Below, piece by piece: positions 60,349 to 64,000 of a DNA stretch of 64,000 nucleotides; positions within the stretch are counted from its first letter, which is position 1; every line of letters starts with the position of its first letter. Source of the DNA: Paenibacillus endophyticus. GTDB taxonomy: Bacteria; Bacillota; Bacilli; Paenibacillales; Paenibacillaceae. Where the stretch lies: contig NZ_JACHXW010000002.1 of the NCBI RefSeq assembly GCF_014192395.1, positions 558,001 to 622,000 on the forward strand. The letters run 5' to 3'. The notes below the pieces were generated by a model that saw only the letters and a program-made list of their open reading frames with translations, was not told the origin of the DNA and did not search any database. The translations under genes and the position numbers were made by a program.

Positions 60349-61497
60349 TGCAAAATTTTGAAAACAATTGTTCAAGGCTTTTCGCAATTGCTTTGTTAGC
60401 TTTATGTCGTTCTCGTACCAGATGTTTTTAACAACGAGCGTCCCGGCTTTTCGCTCCGCGATTACCTCGGCTCGTCCGATGAAGCTTTCTCCATATATTA
60501 TAGGCAACACATAATAGCCGAATTTCCGTTTGATTGCAGGCGTGTAAATCTCCCAAGTGTAATCGAATCCAAACAATTCGTTGATCAGTTTTCTGTCCCA
60601 TATGAAATTATCTAATGGGGCAATCAGCTCGCAACGCCATTTAGGCGCTGGATTTTGCAGAACGGCCTCAATAAGCGGCAAGTCCTCCGCGCGGCAATAA
60701 AGTATATTCTTCATTTGTTCCACGGCAACAGCAACAATGCGAGCTTCGTCCAACAGTTGGCGGAAAACCTCGTTGCGCTGCTCCGCTTTCAATCCCCATA
60801 TGTTCAGCCAGGCATCGGATGCGCGATTCCATAAAAGTCCAACAGCGCCGATTCGACGCAGTACCCGCCACTTGTGATGCTCAAGCTCTCCTTCTAGCGG
60901 CTCCGGCGCATTCAGCAGATTTGGCGGTATGTACTTCCCGGCGATATCGTAATATTTACGCGTTCCTTTTTTGTGATGTATAATCAACTCGCCTGTAGAG
61001 TACATCTGCTCCAGCACCGACCGGGTTGAATTGTTTCCGCTGCTCCAGTGGATGGCCGATTGCCAAGCAAAATTTCCATCCAATTTTAGATTATCAGAAC
61101 TTAGCACACCGTGATTTTGGATGTGAGTTCGTACTTGCTCTATCAACGCTTCCATTTCGGGATAGCGCTTGGCATGTTGTCGGGCGGCCTGCCTGTACCG
61201 CTCAAAATACGGCCAGTCCTCGATAGGGATAATGGCCAAATTCTTGTCGGGATAATCCACAAGGATTCTATCTCGATACAGCAATTCGGAGAGCATGTTC
61301 TTGGTAAATCCTTTGATGCGCGACTGCAACACCAGTTCGGCGTTTTTTCCGCAAACATCAATAGGATCGTATTGAATACAGCCGACCTGCCGCACAAAAT
61401 CCAATGCTCCCTGCTTTCCGGCAAAATGATATTCGCCCAACAAACCGTGCTTCAATAGTAGAAATTGCCGTGCCTGGCGGTTCGTCAATTGAATCAT
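60304..61497 (-). CDS. YcaQ-like winged-helix DNA glycosylase (HTH_42)
   Basis: A 397-residue protein of the AlkX/YcaQ family, which in E. coli unhooks alkylated bases and interstrand crosslinks. QLTNRQARQFLLLKHGLLGE carries the QxR-type active-site segment; VRQVGCIQYDPIDVCGKNAE and DRILVDYPDKNLAIIPIEDW are typical. The start is ATG 61497 or a GTG two codons upstream, after AAAGGAG. Function by homology only. The upstream gene fragment overlaps its start by four bases. Confidence 0.85.
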   Translation of the reverse strand: MIQLTNRQARQFLLLKHGLLGEYHFAGKQGALDFVRQVGCIQYDPIDVCGKNAELVLQSRIKGFTKNMLSELLYRDRILVDYPDKNLAIIPIEDWPYFERYRQAARQHAKRYPEMEALIEQVRTHIQNHGVLSSDNLKLDGNFAWQSAIHWSSGNNSTRSVLEQMYSTGELIIHHKKGTRKYYDIAGKYIPPNLLNAPEPLEGELEHHKWRVLRRIGAVGLLWNRASDAWLNIWGLKAEQRNEVFRQLLDEARIVAVAVEQMKNILYCRAEDLPLIEAVLQNPAPKWRCELIAPLDNFIWDRKLINELFGFDYTWEIYTPAIKRKFGYYVLPIIYGESFIGRAEVIAERKAGTLVVKNIWYENDIKLTKQLRKALNNCFQNFALFNGCETISTESMI

Positions 61498-61691
61498 GAA
61501 CACATCGGCTCCTTTACTGAACAAACGGGAGCCGTTTGCACATGACGATGGATGGCGATATTGCTTATCTCAATAAAATTACGGTTTGCTTCTTTCCATA
61601 ATGAGGGTATCCATTGAGGAGCATCATAGGCATACCGCTTTCCTAATTTTCCAATAACCGAATATTGCTCTTTATCAAAGATTTCAACCAC
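61494..61691 (-). pseudogene. Truncated GyrI/effector-binding-domain protein
   Basis: From a GTG (after GGGGGAATA) it encodes VVEIFDKEQYSVIGKLGKRY and APQWIPSLWKEANRNFIEIS, which matches the first 45 or so residues of GyrI-like/AraC effector-binding proteins (usually about 150 aa). It then runs into an unrelated tail and stops at the YcaQ start. A 5' fragment of a lost gene. Confidence 0.6.
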
Positions 61692-61739
61692 ACCTATTCC
61701 CCCTATCCGTTGGAAAACACAAAAAACAAACACTTGTTC

Positions 61740-62114
61740 CTATAAAATGTTACCATTATCTCGAGCATAAATACAAGAGCTTTGAAAAATACTGCCCGTT
61801 AAAGCAATGAAGCTGCCGATCGCCGCGGCAGCTTCATCTACGTTGTGTATTGAGCTAAAGTTTCCAGTTAGTGTGAGTAACGAATGTCTGTCGATTGAAG
61901 CCTTGAAAATAAATATCGATGAACGTGGAACGAATGCCTTATAGCTGAATAATGTTGTGCTATGCGGTAACGGTAATTTTGGCGTGCTGATCCAACCCGG
62001 TTTCCAAAAGATTACATCCAGATGGTGAACTTCAATCGATAAAATTCCGCCCAGCTTGCTTGCCAAAGTTGATTTACCTGAACCTCCAGAACCTATAAGT
62101 ACAATTTTTTTCAT
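61740..62114 (-). pseudogene. Truncated FlaR-like P-loop kinase
   Basis: KKIVLIGSGGSGKSTLASKL is a Walker A, and EVHHLDVIFWKPGW is the second motif of the 'DNA topology modulation' adenylate-kinase-like proteins (usually 165-180 aa). Homology ends after about 43 residues; the frame continues through unrelated sequence and a copy of the dispersed repeat to a stop at 61740. Almost certainly non-functional. Confidence 0.7.
61791..61884. repeat. Dispersed repeat, full copy
   Basis: ACTGCCCGTTAAAGCAATGA, hairpin AATGAAGCTGCC...GGCAGCTTCAT, then CGTTGTGTATTGAGCTAAAG, TTTCCAGTTAGTGTGAGTAACG. It lies in the broken end of the FlaR-like gene. Confidence 0.85.
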
Positions 62115-62186
62115 ATTGACCCCTGTCAATGAATCTTATAAACAGATTTTCCCTTCATTATAAGATACTCATAGTTATCACGCTAG

Positions 62187-62243
62187 CTTGCCCGTTAGCA
62201 TAGCGAAGGGCTGCCATGTGGCATTCCTTCAAGGGTGGAACTC
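62187..62243. repeat. Dispersed repeat copy (short-hairpin subtype)
   Basis: TTGCCCGTTAGCATAGCGAA, GGGCTGCCATGTGGCATTCC, TTCAAGGGTGGAACTCACC. Closely matches the copy at 58915 but lacks the second core. Confidence 0.8.
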
Positions 62244-62359
62244 ACCTTTATTTTTGGGGGTCTGACCGACAAACTGCTCTTTTTTATAACACGAAAGTTA
62301 AAAAGAAAACCCGATCACCAATGATATTGAAAAACAAACTTATGGAAGAAACCTCCACT

Positions 62360-63286
62360 TCAGCCCATATTCGTGCTTCGTATGGTTTTCGGTCCCCGTT
62401 TGGCTCTATGAGCACGAGTCATTAGGTTTGCCGACAAAAGCATGCCCGCTATGACGATAACCCCGCCGACGATTTGGGAGATCAGCAGCTCTTTACCTAT
62501 TAATACAGACAGGATAGCGGTAAAAACCGGCATCAAATTCATTGTAATGCTGGCTTTCCCCGGTCCAAGCTCCTTTACTCCCTGGTTCCAGAACAGAAAT
62601 GATCCGATGGATGGAAACAAACCTAAATAGATAATACCCGTTATGCCGAAAACGGAGATTTGTTCTATATGCAAAGGCTGAACAAACAGCAATGGTGCCA
62701 TGCACACTACGCCGATAACAGCGGTGAACGCAACGAACGTAATGGGAGGAAGATGCTGCGCTCTCTTGCCGATAATCGAATACATAGCCCACAAAAATAC
62801 GGCTGCTAGCATGATGCCATCACCTTGGTTGTAATGCGTGCTAAAGACACCGAGCAGATGCCCTTTAGTTAATACCGTTAGCACTCCAAGGAAAGATAAC
62901 ATCAGTCCTGCCCCTTGCCTCGCGGTAATTCTGTCCTTCAGGAACAGAAGAGACATTACAATCATAACAGCCGGAGTTAAGCTGTTGATCAGACTGCCGT
63001 TTGTAGACGAGGTGTGCTGGAGTGCCGTATATGTAAGGATCGTGTAGGCCACGACGCCAACCATCGACAAGAATAGTAAAATGCCCCAGTTGTCTTTCCA
63101 TACCTTCAGCCAGTTCGGCTTTTCCACAAGTTGCGCCATGGGGATCAACACGACGGCCGCAAGCGCCCAACGGAAAAAGGAGGCCCAAATCGGCGGAAAA
63201 TCTAACGTAACCGATTTGCCGAATATAAGATTCCCTGCCCAAAACAGATTCGCCAATATTAGAAATAGCCATGCTCTTGCATTCAT
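62360..63286 (-). CDS. DMT-family (EamA) transporter
   Basis: A 308-residue exporter-type membrane protein with ten predicted helices in two EamA repeats; ARAWLFLILANLFWAGNLIF at the N-terminus and NSLTPAVMIVMSLLFLKDRI in the first repeat are typical. Family members export amino acids or metabolites; the substrate is unknown. ATG 63286 follows AGGAG; an upstream in-frame ATG does not have one. Divergent from a LysR gene that probably controls it. Confidence 0.9.
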   Translation of the reverse strand: MNARAWLFLILANLFWAGNLIFGKSVTLDFPPIWASFFRWALAAVVLIPMAQLVEKPNWLKVWKDNWGILLFLSMVGVVAYTILTYTALQHTSSTNGSLINSLTPAVMIVMSLLFLKDRITARQGAGLMLSFLGVLTVLTKGHLLGVFSTHYNQGDGIMLAAVFLWAMYSIIGKRAQHLPPITFVAFTAVIGVVCMAPLLFVQPLHIEQISVFGITGIIYLGLFPSIGSFLFWNQGVKELGPGKASITMNLMPVFTAILSVLIGKELLISQIVGGVIVIAGMLLSANLMTRAHRAKRGPKTIRSTNMG

Positions 63287-63458
63287 TTTCAAGACTCCTA
63301 TCTTCATGGTAATCCAGGTCTCTCGACAATTCAGCGCCTTTTTTTAGGCCTGGTTAGGTTTCTTTACCGTGTTCTATCTCTCGTTCTATAATCATGATAC
63401 AATAGGTTTAATCATAAATAAAATGAATATAAATCATGAAGGAGATACCGAATTTGAT

Positions 63459-64000
63459 ATGAATAAATCTCTTCTACAGATGATCGTCGCTATTTCGGAA
63501 ACTCGAAGCTTTACGGCAGCCGGGGAAAAGATGAATATGACGCAGCCGGCCGTCAGTCGAGCGGTTACTTCACTGGAACGCGAGCTAGGGGTAACCCTAC
63601 TTATCCGCGATCGGCGCCATGGCGTTGCCCTGACCCCGTTCGGAGAGCGAATCGTTCGGATTTTCCGGGAGATTCTTCAAGGATATGACAAAATCGATCA
63701 GGAAATTGCCAGCGAAAAGGGACTGGAAACGGGATATGTCCGTATCGGTGCTTTCCCGGTGGCCGCGTCATATTTTGTGCCGAAACTAATCAGCCATATC
63801 AAAAGTCTTTATCCAAGGATTGAGTTTAGCATCGTGGAAGGAACTATTATAGATGTGCAGGATTGGTTGGATAACCGACAAATCGATGTTGGCCTACTCA
63901 TACCCTCGGATAACGCCACCGATTCTTTTCCTCTGTATCGGGAAGGCATTTACGCTGTCATGAGAGACGATCATCCTCTAAACGGAAAAAGTCTAATCCG
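63459..64000 (+). CDS. LysR-family regulator, 3' end beyond window
   Basis: ATG 63459 after AAGGAGAT. The first 180 residues are visible: helix-turn-helix ETRSFTAAGEKMNMTQPAVS and RAVTSLERELGVTLLIRDRR, then the start of the effector-binding domain (GYVRIGAFPVAASYFVPKLI). The frame is open to the edge of the window. Divergent from the DMT exporter (172-bp gap), the usual arrangement for a regulator and its target. Confidence 0.92.
   Translation, partial: MNKSLLQMIVAISETRSFTAAGEKMNMTQPAVSRAVTSLERELGVTLLIRDRRHGVALTPFGERIVRIFREILQGYDKIDQEIASEKGLETGYVRIGAFPVAASYFVPKLISHIKSLYPRIEFSIVEGTIIDVQDWLDNRQIDVGLLIPSDNATDSFPLYREGIYAVMRDDHPLNGKSLI

Noticed and set aside
54010..62243. Integron attC sites
   Set aside because: The array is cassette-like, but the core GTTAGCG does not fit the attC core GTTRRRY, the repeats lack the usual L/R box layout, and no integrase gene is in the window. 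I kept the neutral label of dispersed repeat.

Overview
The window reads as a chromosomal segment of a Gram-positive, spore-forming Firmicute of the Paenibacillus/Cohnella type. The evidence is the gene content: strong AGGAGG-like ribosome binding sites with frequent TTG and GTG starts, an S-layer-anchored giant glycosidase, YesM/YesN-type two-component control of sugar ABC transporters that lack their own ATPase, a YteA-like zinc-finger protein, class D beta-lactamase and YfiT-type bacillithiol enzymes. No rRNA, tRNA or CRISPR array was seen.

0-17 kb is an amino-sugar locus. A surface-anchored GH89 alpha-N-acetylglucosaminidase sits last in a minus-strand operon behind a CUT1 ABC importer (binding protein plus two permeases). 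Divergent from it is a complete PTS operon: GlcT-type antiterminator, IIA, NagE-like IICB, HPr and Enzyme I. The shared ~550-bp control region holds two good sigma-A promoters, tandem cre-like boxes, and, on BOTH strands, an RNA antiterminator (RAT)-like element overlapping an intrinsic terminator. This suggests that one antiterminator controls glycan cleavage, ABC import and PTS import together.

17-21 kb holds small housekeeping genes: a membrane protein, an APH-like phosphotransferase, leucine dehydrogenase, a QorB-like reductase and its divergent HxlR regulator. 22-32 kb is a long minus-strand operon like Bacillus subtilis ytm/tcy/cmo (S-substituted cysteine import, N-acetylation, flavin-dependent C-S cleavage, deacetylation). 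It has unusual additions (a SolA-like amine oxidase and a DinB protein), a LysR gene upstream and a perfect 8-bp dyad placed as its operator. 32-35 kb has DoxX, L-lactate dehydrogenase translationally coupled to an FNT channel, and a HesB-like protein.

35-46 kb is a second CUT1 sugar system (YesN regulator, binding protein, YesM kinase, two permeases, FAD-dependent oxidoreductase). It is split by a MATE pump/TetR pair that has its own promoter and operator. 46-53 kb carries a VanW protein, a secreted protein of unknown function, a MocR regulator divergent from a class D beta-lactamase, an alditol-oxidase-like flavoprotein and an alpha/beta hydrolase.

54-63 kb is an accessory, AT-richer stretch of mostly small minus-strand genes and gene remnants separated by a dispersed repeat with the core CCGTTAGCGTAACG and a GC-rich hairpin. 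An IS110/IS1111-type element has inserted inside one copy; its long 3' non-coding end, closed by a perfect 18-bp inverted repeat, is a candidate bridge-RNA locus. The window ends inside a LysR gene divergent from a DMT-family exporter.
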